From: JBKBII01 sp046299415
Lineage (GTDB): Bacteria; Pseudomonadota; Gammaproteobacteria; Ectothiorhodospirales; Ectothiorhodospiraceae
Length of the DNA: 22,015 nt
Direction of reading: 5' to 3'
Assembly: GCA_046299415.1 (NCBI GenBank)
Contig: JBKBII010000018.1
Location: forward strand, 1-22,015
Below, one piece after another: positions 1 through 8,516 of this stretch (positions are counted from its first letter, which is position 1; each line of letters begins with the position of its first letter). Made by a program: the position numbers and the translations under genes. Below the pieces are notes generated by a model. It was given only the letters and a program-made list of their open reading frames with translations, ran no database searches and was not told where the DNA came from.

Positions 1-702
1 GTCGATGCAGCAGAAATTGGCAAATTCGACGATGCCGCCGCGCAGTGGTGGGACCCCAGCGGCCCCCTGAGGACCCTTCACGATATCAACCCCTTGCGCG
101 TCGACTGGATCGACGAACAGGCAGCCGTCACTGGCAAACGTGTGCTTGACGTCGGTTGTGGCGCTGGCATCCTAGCCGAGGCGCTAGCGATTCGTGGCGC
201 AGACGTCACCGGCATCGACGCCGGTCATCGGCTCATCGACATCGCACGCGCGCACGCTGACGAACAGGGACTGCGAATCGACTACCGTGTCACCACTGCC
301 GAAGCGCTCGCAGACGACGTCGCCCGCGGCCGCTGCGAGCGCTTCGAAGTCGTCACCTGCATGGAAATGCTCGAGCACGTCCCCGATCCGGCGAGCGTGA
401 TCGCAGCGCTTGCACAGCTCGTCGCCCCCGGCGGGACGGTGCTCCTATCGACGATCTCGCGCACACCGAAAGCATTCGTCCACGCGATCATCGCAGCGGA
501 ATACATTCTGCGGCTCGTGCCCACGGGCACCCACGAGTACGGCCGCTTCATAAAACCATCAGAACTCGCCCGAGAACTGCGCGCTCATCGCCTGAGCGCT
601 TCTGCCGTCAAGGGATTGGCTTACAACCCCATAACGCGGCGCTACTCGCTCAACGACGACGTTGAAGTCAACTACCTCGTCGCGGCTCGCGCTCCGCGAT
701 GA
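1..702 (+). CDS. ubiG: UbiG, ubiquinone biosynthesis O-methyltransferase (5' end outside window)
   Basis: SAM-dependent O-methyltransferase that carries out both O-methylation steps of ubiquinone synthesis; the family works in a complex at the inner face of the membrane. The frame is open from base 1, so the gene begins upstream; 233 residues are visible against about 240 in E. coli UbiG, so only a few N-terminal residues are missing. Near the visible start is the UbiG-typical GPLRTLHDINPLR stretch (residues 21-33), followed by SAM motif I, VLDVGCGAG (48-56), then GADVTGID and the EMLEHVPDP motif. A TTG at 94 could be mistaken for a start, but it would cut off conserved sequence. The stop overlaps the ATG of the next gene (ATGA), so the two are translationally coupled. 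Identification is firm. Confidence 0.95.
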   Translation, partial: VDAAEIGKFDDAAAQWWDPSGPLRTLHDINPLRVDWIDEQAAVTGKRVLDVGCGAGILAEALAIRGADVTGIDAGHRLIDIARAHADEQGLRIDYRVTTAEALADDVARGRCERFEVVTCMEMLEHVPDPASVIAALAQLVAPGGTVLLSTISRTPKAFVHAIIAAEYILRLVPTGTHEYGRFIKPSELARELRAHRLSASAVKGLAYNPITRRYSLNDDVEVNYLVAARAPR

Positions 703-1541
703 AACACTCAAAAACCGGCACGATGACCGAACAGCACGAGCCACAATCCTGCACTCAGACCGCGGCCGCGACAGCCCCATTCGTATCCTTCGCTGGCTGG
801 ATCTTCGATCTCGACGGGACGCTGATCGACAGCGCGCCTGATCTGCTCGCTGCACTGGGGCGTCTGCTCAACCATACCGGACGCGATCGCCAAATTCTCC
901 CCGGAGCCCGAGCCACGGTCTCGCATGGTGCCGATGCGATGCTCGCCTACGCTTTTCCCGATCTCGACGCCGCCGAACGTCTCGCGCTTCGAGACCCCTT
1001 TCTTGACGACTACGCCGCCTGTGTTGGCGAAGCCAGTCGACCCTTCGATGGCATCGACGAGCTGCTCGAAGCACTGGAGCAACGCGGATGTCCATGGGGC
1101 ATCGTCACCAATAAGCCGAGACGCTTCACCACGCCCCTTCTCGAGCGATTGGGCCTCGACCAACGTGCAAGCGTCGTCGTCTGCGGCGATACGCTCGCCC
1201 ACGCCAAACCTCACCCAGCGCCGATGGTTCACGCCGCCAAAGCGCTCGGCGTACTGGCCGAGAACTGCATCGCAATCGGTGACGCCGAGCGCGATATCCA
1301 AGCCGCACGCGCTGCAGGCATCGCCAGCGCCGTCGCACACTGGGGTTACCTCAGCGCCGACGATCGACCTCATCAATGGGGCGCAACCCATCATCTCGTG
1401 ACACCGAGAGACGCATTGGCCTGGCTGGTCGATCCAGCCACCCGCGCGTCAACGTCCGAGCCCGCAGAGCAACCACATCCGGCCTCGGAACCTCTGCTGA
1501 CACGACCCAAGTTACCACCGCGGACACCACCGCCGGCATGA
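699..1541 (+). CDS. gph: HAD-family phosphatase, phosphoglycolate phosphatase (Gph) or MurNAc-6-P phosphatase (MupP)
   Basis: A haloacid-dehalogenase phosphatase with all four motifs: DLDGT (residues 37-41, nucleophile D37), VTNKP with T137, AKPHP with K170, and GDAERD (194-199). Family members remove phosphate from 2-phosphoglycolate. In pseudomonads the paralogue directly after ubiG is MupP, which dephosphorylates N-acetylmuramate-6-phosphate in cell-wall recycling; the same position here makes MupP a real alternative. The start at 699 overlaps the ubiG stop; a second in-frame ATG at 723 would give a tighter N-terminus, since the first 28 residues are low-complexity. The C-terminal 30 or so residues are Pro/Thr-rich and look like a disordered tail. 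The stop overlaps the rmuC start (ATGA). The HAD family is certain; the substrate is not. Confidence 0.88.
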   Translation: MKHSKTGTMTEQHEPQSCTQTAAATAPFVSFAGWIFDLDGTLIDSAPDLLAALGRLLNHTGRDRQILPGARATVSHGADAMLAYAFPDLDAAERLALRDPFLDDYAACVGEASRPFDGIDELLEALEQRGCPWGIVTNKPRRFTTPLLERLGLDQRASVVVCGDTLAHAKPHPAPMVHAAKALGVLAENCIAIGDAERDIQAARAAGIASAVAHWGYLSADDRPHQWGATHHLVTPRDALAWLVDPATRASTSEPAEQPHPASEPLLTRPKLPPRTPPPA

Positions 1542-2914
1542 ACGAAGCCATCGTCGCCAGTTCCCTGATCACCGACGAACGCCTGCACGCCTTTGCTTTC
1601 GGCCTCATCATCGGCGGCTTGCTGTCCGGTGTCTTGGTCGCTCTGGTCATCCTGCTGAGAACGCGCAGCGAACGGGCTGTGTTCGAGCAAGCCTTGATTC
1701 GCGCCGAGGCCGAGCGCGATCACCTGATCGCCCGCCACGAAGACCTCGAAGCGGCGTTTGACCGTGCCTCCGATCAACTCGACGTTCACTTTCGACGACT
1801 GGCCCATGAGGCTTTGCAACTCAACCAAGATGCGTTTTTGAACCTCGCCCATCGCACCCTTGACCGATCACTCGCTCAGGGTGAGCAGCGCGTCGCCGCA
1901 CGGGAACACGCCATCGAAGGCCTCGTCCGTCCCATTCGTGACCTGCTTGCGCGCACCGAAGGCGAACTGCGCGAAATCGAACACAACCGAACCCAGGCCT
2001 TCGCAACGCTCGAAGAACGGCTCGCTCGCATATCCGAAGACCACCGTCGCCTTGCGCAGGAGACCACTGCGCTCACCCGCGCCCTATCAAAACCGGGAGT
2101 TCGCGGGCGCTGGGGCGAGCTGACCCTCAAACGGTCAGTTGAGCTCGCCGGCATGAGCGCCCACTGCGACTTTGCAGAACAGGCGGAACTCACTAGCGAA
2201 AACGGCCATCGGCTGCGACCCGACCTCCTCATCAAACTACCCGGCGATCGCGTCATCATCGTCGATGCCAAAACACCGCTCGACGCCTACCTCGATGCCA
2301 TCAGCCAAAACGAACCCGCGGCCAGTGCCGCTGCACTCGATCGTCACGCCGAACAACTGCGCGCGCGCATCCTCGAACTCGCGCAAAAACGCTACTTCGC
2401 AGCGCTCACGACGACACCTGAATTCACCGTCCTGTTCATCCCGGGCGAGCGCATCCTCTCCGCAGCGCTCGAACGTCGGCCCGAGCTCTTCGATCTAGCG
2501 CTCGAACGCCGAATTCACCTTGCGACACCCAGCACGCTGATCGCCTTGTTGCGCGCAGTCGAAGCCGGCTGGCAGCAGGCACAGCTCACCGAACACGCCT
2601 ACCAGATTCGAGACTTTGCGCTCGAACTGACCGAACGCGTTGGACAGCTGGGGGACGATCTGACGGGACTCGGCCAGTACCTCTCGCACAGTGTCAAACA
2701 ATACAACCGTCTGACGAGTCGTTTTGATCGCGACCTCGTCCGTGGATCCAAACGCCTCGGTGAACTCGGCATCCGCTCACGCAAGCCCCATCAAACACCT
2801 GAGCAGGTCGTCGACTCGCCGCATCCACCATCGGGTGACGCGTTCAAGGGTCATGCCCCCCACAACTCGGCTCCGATCTCGTCTTCGGCCCCGGGCGCAC
2901 TCAAGGACGATTGA
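1538..2914 (+). CDS. rmuC: RmuC, DNA recombination protein / putative nuclease
   Basis: RmuC proteins limit recombination at short inverted repeats and have a predicted PD-(D/E)xK nuclease-like core. From the ATG at 1538 the protein has 458 residues: a membrane segment at about 18-40, a long Glu/Arg/Leu-rich coiled coil (about 45-180), then the conserved RmuC domain with RWGE (191-194), RPDLLIKL (227-234) and VDAKTPLDAY (242-251). The D229/D243/K245 arrangement fits the nuclease core. The frame stays open back to 1376, but that part lies inside the phosphatase gene; 1538 is chosen because it forms an ATGA overlap with the upstream stop. No clear Shine-Dalgarno sequence is seen, consistent with coupled translation. 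The C-terminus ends in about 40 disordered Pro/Ser/His-rich residues. Confidence 0.92.
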   Translation: MNEAIVASSLITDERLHAFAFGLIIGGLLSGVLVALVILLRTRSERAVFEQALIRAEAERDHLIARHEDLEAAFDRASDQLDVHFRRLAHEALQLNQDAFLNLAHRTLDRSLAQGEQRVAAREHAIEGLVRPIRDLLARTEGELREIEHNRTQAFATLEERLARISEDHRRLAQETTALTRALSKPGVRGRWGELTLKRSVELAGMSAHCDFAEQAELTSENGHRLRPDLLIKLPGDRVIIVDAKTPLDAYLDAISQNEPAASAAALDRHAEQLRARILELAQKRYFAALTTTPEFTVLFIPGERILSAALERRPELFDLALERRIHLATPSTLIALLRAVEAGWQQAQLTEHAYQIRDFALELTERVGQLGDDLTGLGQYLSHSVKQYNRLTSRFDRDLVRGSKRLGELGIRSRKPHQTPEQVVDSPHPPSGDAFKGHAPHNSAPISSSAPGALKDD

Positions 2915-3441
2915 GTCGAACCAACCGGCCCCGATTGACCCACATTTCATCGCAATGAATCGAGATCACGCCGTGGCAATCGCGCACTCGCACGGCTCTC
3001 GCGATTCCCGATCGGGATCATCTACAAAAGCGAGCGATCAACAAGGTCATCCGCGTTGACCGGCACACGTTGTCGGCTCGTTTGGCGAATGGGAACAGTG
3101 GATCGGGCCGGGGTATGGTCGCTACCGGATCGTATCAATACATTGATCCTTGCGACGCGGGCCAGGGAATAGCGAATACCGGCACGCGTCAATTCATCCA
3201 ACAGGACAACCTCCAGCACCCGCGAACCAATATCAATCGGTTGCGCAATGTCAATGTCACCACCGCTGCCCGATTCCTTCATCACTCGAGAGCTTGCCGA
3301 TCAAGCCTACGTCCATCCATCACCGCCAGGGACTCGAATATGTCGCCCAAGGAACGATCTACGCGATCATCGCATCGCAGTCGACTCACCACGATCGACT
3401 CGTCAACGGTTACGTCCTTAAATGCAAAAACAGGGCAACGC
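2915..3441. other. Gene-poor region between rmuC and the MBL hydrolase gene
   Basis: No confident gene. A minus-strand frame, 3285 to 3022 (GTG start, 87 codons), has plausible codons and a translation including DIGSRVLEVVLLDELTRAG, and a second minus-strand frame ends just upstream in a TGATGA overlap with it; I recognise neither. On the plus strand a short stretch with RFPIGIIYK (near 3010-3035) faintly recalls RelE/ParE toxins but is broken by stops. The palindrome CCCGATCGGG lies at about 3007-3016. It may be decayed coding sequence plus the promoter region of the next gene. Confidence 0.4.
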
Positions 3442-4458
3442 ATGGCCTTTCAGCCTGCACGCAGACGCACGCTGATCTGGCTCGCAGCCGCTGGCGCCAG
3501 TGGCCTGGCCTTGCATCCCGGCGTACGCAGTTTCGCCAGCGACGTCGATGCCTTCGTGCGCGGCCCTGCAGTCGACGACATCGAAACGCGCCAACTGACC
3601 GAACACGTCCACATCATCGAATCACCCGATGTATTCGTGAATGCTCGCAATCGCGGCATGATGGTCAACGTCACCTTTGTTTTGACCGACGACGGTGTCG
3701 TTGTCATTGATTCTGGCTCTTCGGTACAGATCGGAGAAATGGCGATCCGCATGCTCCGCCGCATCACTGCTCACCCAGTCATCGCGATTTTCGTCACCCA
3801 CCACCACGGTGATCACTGGTTGGGCAACCACGCCTTCGTCGAAGCCTTTGGCGAAGATCTCCCAATCTATGCGCACCCCTACGCTCGCGAGGCCATCGAA
3901 GGCGTACAAGGCCGGCAATGGGCGTCATTGATGGAACGCTGGACCGAGGGCGCCACCCTTGGCACCCGCATCTTTGCGCCCAATCGGAGCTGCCAACACG
4001 GCGATGAATTTCGCTTCGGTGATGTCACGTTACGCGTACACCATCACGGCATCGCTCACACGCCCGGTGATTGCTGCTTCGAGATTGTCGAAGATCGCGT
4101 CACACATCTCGGCGACGTCGCCATGGATCGTCGCATCGCTAACATGAACGACGGCAGCTTTGCCGGATCCATCAAGACACTGCGGGCAGTCGCCGACGAA
4201 ACCCAATCCGAACTCTGGATCCCTGGGCACGGAACACCGTCAGCAACCGTGCTGCGCTGGAACCTTGAGCTGTTCGAAGCCTTTCACGAAAACGCAAAAG
4301 TCGTTGCTGAATCTTTCGGCACCGCCGAAGAACTCGAAGAACGCCTCCTGATCGATCCGCGGGTGGCCGACAAAATCCCCGAGACTCGTGGCTGGGCATC
4401 CAACTTTGGTCGCTACGCATCGCTCGCACTGCTGGAAGCTGAACAAGACCTGTTCTGA
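3442..4458 (+). CDS. Exported MBL-fold metallohydrolase (SoxH / quinoprotein-relay type)
   Basis: A zinc-dependent metallo-beta-lactamase-fold hydrolase of 338 residues. The metal site is complete: THHHGDH (119-125), H206 in AHTPGD, D225 in LGDVAMD and H263 in PGHGTP. The N-terminus ARRRTLIWLAAAGASGLAL (6-24) is a twin-arginine-like export signal, placing the enzyme in the periplasm. Start 3442 is chosen because it puts this signal at the N-terminus, with a weak AGGG about ten bases upstream; the frame stays open far upstream, but that sequence is not protein-like. Similar proteins are annotated as SoxH-like or quinoprotein relay system zinc metallohydrolases; the substrate is unknown. It stands alone with no obvious operon partner. 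The fold is certain, the function is not. Confidence 0.87.
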   Translation: MAFQPARRRTLIWLAAAGASGLALHPGVRSFASDVDAFVRGPAVDDIETRQLTEHVHIIESPDVFVNARNRGMMVNVTFVLTDDGVVVIDSGSSVQIGEMAIRMLRRITAHPVIAIFVTHHHGDHWLGNHAFVEAFGEDLPIYAHPYAREAIEGVQGRQWASLMERWTEGATLGTRIFAPNRSCQHGDEFRFGDVTLRVHHHGIAHTPGDCCFEIVEDRVTHLGDVAMDRRIANMNDGSFAGSIKTLRAVADETQSELWIPGHGTPSATVLRWNLELFEAFHENAKVVAESFGTAEELEERLLIDPRVADKIPETRGWASNFGRYASLALLEAEQDLF

Positions 4459-4871
4459 CCCACCGCTGATCTAATCGAACGCCGCGGGCCACGGCTGGTC
4501 TCGACGTCGCTCGGCGACGCGCTCAATCCGGAACACCTCTCATCTACCGAGCATTTCGTCAATCAAGCCCTAGCAAACGATCGGATGCAGTCGGAACCGG
4601 GCCATTACCGGGTCAGCCCTGCAGTGCAGCGAAACATACTTGCTGCAAGTCCTCACGGCACCTGATTCGAAGATCGCACAGCTCAGCAATCACGCCGCAA
4701 CAAAAAACGCCGAACCCACTTACGCGGACTCGGCGCTGGTTCAGGCAACCAACTTTCAACAAAGAGCGGATCGCGCTGGGGCCGACACGGGGTGCCCACG
4801 TCCTACGATATGAGCCGATCGCGAGTGCAGCGACCGTCGCGACCGCACAGTCCGCTCGAGGTCAAGCGATT
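4459..4871. other. Convergent intergenic region
   Basis: Lies between two convergent genes. No credible gene is seen. It holds a CGTCGC-TCG-GCGACG stem-loop at about 4503-4517, which could end transcription from the left although no T-run follows, and the peroxiredoxin terminator annotated separately. Confidence 0.5.
4702..4735 (-). terminator. Rho-independent terminator of the peroxiredoxin gene
   Basis: Read on the minus strand, CGCCGA (4735-4730) pairs with TCGGCG (4713-4708) across a 16-nt loop, and the stem is followed directly by six T (4707-4702). It lies about 140 bases downstream of the peroxiredoxin stop codon on the same strand. Confidence 0.7.
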
Positions 4872-5504
4872 TCACTCGACCTTGGTATACCGCAGGTACG
4901 ACTTCACCTCATCCCAGCCCTGCGGGAACAGCTGCTTGGCTTCCTCGCCCTTGATCGTCGGCGGGATGATGACCTTGTCACCCGGGCGCCAGTCGGCCGG
5001 CGTCGCAATGCGATGCCTGTCGCCTGTCTGCAGCGCGTCGATGACACGCAGGATTTCGTCGAAGTTACGGCCGACCGACATCGGGTAGGTCAACGTCAAG
5101 CGAACCTTTTTCTTCGGGTCGATGATGAACACCGAACGCACGGCCGCCGTTTCCGACTCACCGGGATGGATCATCCCATAAAGCTCCGAGACCGTCTTAT
5201 CGGCGTCTGCGACAATCGGAAACTCCAACGTGGTGTTTTGTGTCTCGTTGACGTCGTTGATCCACTTGTTGTGCTCGTCGACGCTATCGGTCGAAAGGCC
5301 CAGTGGCTTTACGTTGCGCTTGTCGAACTCGGCCGCGAGCTGAGCAGTACGGCCCATCTCAGTCGTGCACACCGGCGTGAAATCAGCCGGATGGCTGAAG
5401 AAGAAACACCAGGAGTCTCCGATCCACTCGTGGAAGTCAATCTTGCCCTTGGTGGTATCAATCTGGAAATTTGGAGCGGTGTCGCCCAAGCGAATGCAAG
5501 TCAT
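4872..5504 (-). CDS. 1-Cys peroxiredoxin (Prx6/AhpC-TSA family)
   Basis: Thiol peroxidase that reduces hydrogen peroxide and organic hydroperoxides in the cytoplasm. It has 210 residues, normal for the Prx6 group. The active-site motif HPADFTPVCTTE (38-49) contains P39, T43 and peroxidatic C46; R123 in AVRSVF is the catalytic arginine. Apart from C46 only C3 and C33 occur, neither at a resolving-cysteine position, hence 1-Cys. The long C-terminal domain with DWRPGDKVIIPPT (171-183) is typical of Prx6. The start at 5504 has GAGAGG upstream; the frame is open to 5546 but has no better start. It is divergent from the squalene synthase gene, with about 190 bp between them for both promoters. No OxyR site could be assigned by eye. 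Confidence 0.95.
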   Translation of the reverse strand: MTCIRLGDTAPNFQIDTTKGKIDFHEWIGDSWCFFFSHPADFTPVCTTEMGRTAQLAAEFDKRNVKPLGLSTDSVDEHNKWINDVNETQNTTLEFPIVADADKTVSELYGMIHPGESETAAVRSVFIIDPKKKVRLTLTYPMSVGRNFDEILRVIDALQTGDRHRIATPADWRPGDKVIIPPTIKGEEAKQLFPQGWDEVKSYLRYTKVE

Positions 5505-5693
5505 GGCATACCTCTCGTCAGTTTGAGTCAAATCGAATCGGCGCAACGCGAACCACCCTGCAAACTGATCGCGGACCCGCTTGCGCCTTCGACAGAGGCA
5601 ATATTAGCGTTCTCAGATGTAATAATGAAACGCGTTTAGACAATCCACCCGATAGGAAAAAACAATGAAACTTCTACCTGTCATTTCTTATTC

Positions 5694-6767
5694 ATGAACG
5701 ATGCAACCCGTCGCGCCTACGAGGAATGCCGCCAAATCGCACGGGCGCATTACGAAAATTTTCCGGTCGCCTCGTGGCTCCTGCCTGCACGAATGCGCCG
5801 ACCCATCGCAGCGATCTATGTTTTTGCGCGGCGCGCTGACGATCTCGCCGACGAAGGGTTTGAGGCCTACCGAAGCTCGGCGAATACACCAAAGAAAAGG
5901 GTTGAACCCACAAGCCGCGGGGCAGCGTCAGCTGCCGAGACGGCACGCCCAACAGAATGCCCGGGCCACTCGAACTCTGCCGCCGCCAAAGTCGGCACCG
6001 AACCCGGTACACATTCGAGACAAGCAATCGCCTCGCTGCGAGAACGACGCCGAGCCGCACTTCAAGCGATGCGCGATCGAATCACAGCGCTGCATCGTGC
6101 GCGCGACGACACCGCCAGCGATTCCAACGGCGTCGGGGGCACCACGTCGGATGACGACCCCCTGTGGATCGCGCTAGGCGACACCATCAAGCACCATGAT
6201 CTGCCGCTCGAGCCCTTTCTTGACCTCTTATCCGCCTTCGAGCAAGACCTCGATCGTCAGCGCTACGCAAGCTTTGGCGACGTCATGAACTACTGTCGTC
6301 GATCCGCCAACCCGATCGGGCGACTCCTGTTACATCTTCATGGTTCGGCGTCACCTAAAAATCTCGCTTACTCCGACGCCATTTGCTCAGCCTTACAGCT
6401 CCTCAACTTTTATCAGGATCTCGGCCAAGACCTCGCAGAAAACGACCGCATCTATCTACCCGCTGACGAAATGACGCGATTCGGCGTCACCGAATCGATG
6501 CTCGAACGGCGACTCGACACACTGGCGATACGCCAGCTTCTCAATCATTCCATCGATCGCGCCGATCGCCTGCTGCGCGCAGGCGCGCCGCTGGGACATC
6601 GTCTCAAGGGACGGTTTGGCCTCGAAATCCGCGCCATTGTCGCCGGCGGCGCGAGAATCGCTTGGCGGCTGAAAAATCGTGCTCACCCTTTCGAGCGCCC
6701 CCGGCTCGATACCCGCGATCGACTCGCCGTTCTGCGAAACGCCATTTTTCCACCGAAACGGCTCTGA
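5694..6767 (+). CDS. hpnC: HpnC-like squalene synthase with inserted linker
   Basis: Trans-isoprenyl diphosphate synthase of the squalene/phytoene synthase family. In hopanoid producers HpnC, D and E together make squalene from two farnesyl diphosphates. Both Asp-rich Mg-diphosphate motifs are present: ADDLADE (48-54) and NFYQDLGQDLAENDR (238-252). The strongest HpnC signature is YCRRSANPIGR (200-210). At 357 residues it is longer than usual: about 50 Ser/Pro/Thr/Ala-rich residues (roughly 60-110) follow the first Asp motif, and a second short acidic/Gly linker lies at 137-155, both without visible fold. Start ATG at 5694. No hpnD, hpnE or shc is in the window, so the product is not settled; phytoene-type head-to-head condensation is the alternative. 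Confidence 0.82.
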   Translation: MNDATRRAYEECRQIARAHYENFPVASWLLPARMRRPIAAIYVFARRADDLADEGFEAYRSSANTPKKRVEPTSRGAASAAETARPTECPGHSNSAAAKVGTEPGTHSRQAIASLRERRRAALQAMRDRITALHRARDDTASDSNGVGGTTSDDDPLWIALGDTIKHHDLPLEPFLDLLSAFEQDLDRQRYASFGDVMNYCRRSANPIGRLLLHLHGSASPKNLAYSDAICSALQLLNFYQDLGQDLAENDRIYLPADEMTRFGVTESMLERRLDTLAIRQLLNHSIDRADRLLRAGAPLGHRLKGRFGLEIRAIVAGGARIAWRLKNRAHPFERPRLDTRDRLAVLRNAIFPPKRL

Positions 6768-7268
6768 ATTTCCACTTGCCTTTTGGGCACTTCTCAAGCA
6801 CAAACCGCTGCTCGGTGATCCTCGAAATACCGCAACTTTAAGGGAAACGCCGACCTGATGTCAGCACAGCTGCCAGCGCTTAGCGTGGTGCTCGCTCCGG
6901 GCGTCAAACGCTGCATCCCACTCGCGGCTTTCTTCAATGTTCGCGCGCACCGCCATCGATTCGAACTCGTGGCCCCAGACGACCACGCTCGATCCCACGA
7001 CTCGACCCCGTTCCGACAGCCTGACAATCGAGACGAGGAGCGCGCATAGCGGGCTTTCTGATTACCGGTTCACAGACAGCCGGCCTGCGCACCTGTTTAT
7101 TCCTGCACAGCAGGTCACGGCAACCAGAGCGTATTGCTCTTCCGCCCGTCCTCTGCCCCCCCCCCGGCCGCCGTCAACCGCGATGGTGACAGCACAAAAG
7201 GCCAAACACTGGGCACGACAACGTCGCGTGACCGCCCTTCGCTTGGCCACGCCGCCATCGATCTGCAC
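6768..7268. other. Convergent gene-poor region after hpnC and arsJ
   Basis: Contains one weak small reading frame on the minus strand (annotated separately) and a run of ten C at 7156-7165. No T-tract terminator was found for either flanking gene. Confidence 0.4.
6861..6998 (-). CDS. Possible small protein downstream of arsJ (unrecognised)
   Basis: A 45-codon frame with a GTG start at 6998, same strand as arsJ and about 270 bases downstream of it. The frame is open further upstream without an obvious start. The translation includes WGHEFESMAVRANIEESREW and SEHHAKRWQLC and has a balanced, soluble, charged composition. I do not recognise it and see no strong ribosome binding site. A plus-strand frame overlaps it (6858-7049), so it may be a chance frame or the remnant of a larger gene. 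Confidence 0.25.
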   Translation of the reverse strand: MGSSVVVWGHEFESMAVRANIEESREWDAAFDARSEHHAKRWQLC

Positions 7269-8516
7269 TCAATCCGACGAACCTGCCGGAGGTCGAGACC
7301 CGTCGTGCCCGGCCTGACCACACGTCGTCGCGGGCAAAAACATCGAAACAAACCAAGCAGCGAGTACAAGAGCCGTCGAAGCCACCAGCGCCGCAATCAA
7401 CTCACCCTGAACGTACAACCAACCGGATAACACCGTACCGAGCAGCCGCCCCCCGGCATTCGCCATGTAGTAAAAACCGACCTTCATTGCCACCTGATCG
7501 GACGCTGCGTAGTCAAGAATCAAGAACGAATGAATCACGGAATTCAGCGCAAATACGATACCGAACAGCGCCAGACCGACGATGACCACCACATCAGCTC
7601 GCACACCAGCTTCCAGCGCAACCACCATCACCAGCGGCACGATCGCGAGAACGAAGGCCCATATTCGTGCCGTACGACCGGTCGTGACGACCCCAAAACG
7701 CTCGAGAACCGACGGCGTCGCCGCCTGAGTCAGTCCGTAACCAATGACCCAGGCCGCCATGAAAGCGCCGACACCCAACGAATTCCAACCCAAAGAAGCC
7801 ACCAGAAACACCGGCAACGCGACGACAAACCAAACGTCCCGGGCGCCGAATAAAAAGAACCGTGCAGCCGACAGCACGTTGATCGGCCCGCTATTCGAAA
7901 ACATCTGCAAGAACTTCGGCTTTGCCGCAACTCGCCCAAGATCGCGTGGCAAACCGCTGGCCGCAAACGCAAGCGTCATCGCCAAGCCGACAGCCAAAAT
8001 CCACAGGGCCGCCTGAAACCCAACGGCCCACAACAACAACGCGCCGATAAAAAACCCCAGGCCCTTCAGAGCGTTCTTCGATCCCGTCAACCAACCGACC
8101 CAACGTAGCAGGCGACCCTCGACATCACCGGCGACGAGCTTCACACCCGACTTCGCGCTCATCTTGTTTAAATCTTTGGCGATCCCGGATAACGCCTGTG
8201 CAAGCATCACGTACCACACGGCCAACCACGCTTCTGGAACGGTCAGCATCAGCAGGGCAAAAACCTGCAACAACGTCCCCGCAACGAGCGTCGTGACCAA
8301 GCCCAGGCGTGCGGCCAGCCACCCCCCCACCAGGTTCGTGACAATGCCGAAAAACTCGTAAAACAAAAACAACATCGCGATTTGAAACGCGCTGTAACCC
8401 AGTTGGTGGAAATACAACACCACCAACATACGTATCGCGCCATCGGTGATGGTAAACGCCCAATAGTTGGCTGTGATGCGTGCGTACGCCGCCAGCCCCA
8501 AAGTCCCTGTCGTCAT
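7269..8516 (-). CDS. arsJ: ArsJ, organoarsenical (1-arseno-3-phosphoglycerate) efflux MFS transporter
   Basis: Major facilitator transporter of 415 residues with about 12 membrane helices. Known ArsJ exports 1-arseno-3-phosphoglycerate, made by a partner GAPDH using arsenate in place of phosphate; the product falls apart outside, so the pair acts as arsenate efflux. The match is recognised from family-typical stretches: ITANYWAFTITDGAIRML near the N-terminus, ALSGIAKDLNKMSAKSG, LTGSKNALKGLGFF, LSAARFFLFGARDVWFVVAL, and KVGFYYMANAGGRLLGTVLSGW near the end. The ATG at 8516 is preferred to a TTG at 8567 because the extra residues are not conserved-looking; its ribosome site is weak (GAGTGAG). 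The matching GAPDH gene is in this window but 2.5 kb upstream, with an opposite-strand gene in between. No arsR is adjacent. Confidence 0.93.
   Translation of the reverse strand: MTTGTLGLAAYARITANYWAFTITDGAIRMLVVLYFHQLGYSAFQIAMLFLFYEFFGIVTNLVGGWLAARLGLVTTLVAGTLLQVFALLMLTVPEAWLAVWYVMLAQALSGIAKDLNKMSAKSGVKLVAGDVEGRLLRWVGWLTGSKNALKGLGFFIGALLLWAVGFQAALWILAVGLAMTLAFAASGLPRDLGRVAAKPKFLQMFSNSGPINVLSAARFFLFGARDVWFVVALPVFLVASLGWNSLGVGAFMAAWVIGYGLTQAATPSVLERFGVVTTGRTARIWAFVLAIVPLVMVVALEAGVRADVVVIVGLALFGIVFALNSVIHSFLILDYAASDQVAMKVGFYYMANAGGRLLGTVLSGWLYVQGELIAALVASTALVLAAWFVSMFLPATTCGQAGHDGSRPPAGSSD

Noticed and set aside
94..702. UbiG starting at the TTG at 94
   Set aside because: The frame is open to base 1 and the upstream residues are the conserved UbiG N-terminus, so the gene is simply cut by the window edge.
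1376..1537. N-terminal extension of RmuC
   Set aside because: It lies inside the phosphatase gene and is not protein-like; the ATGA overlap at 1538 and the membrane segment right after it fit better.
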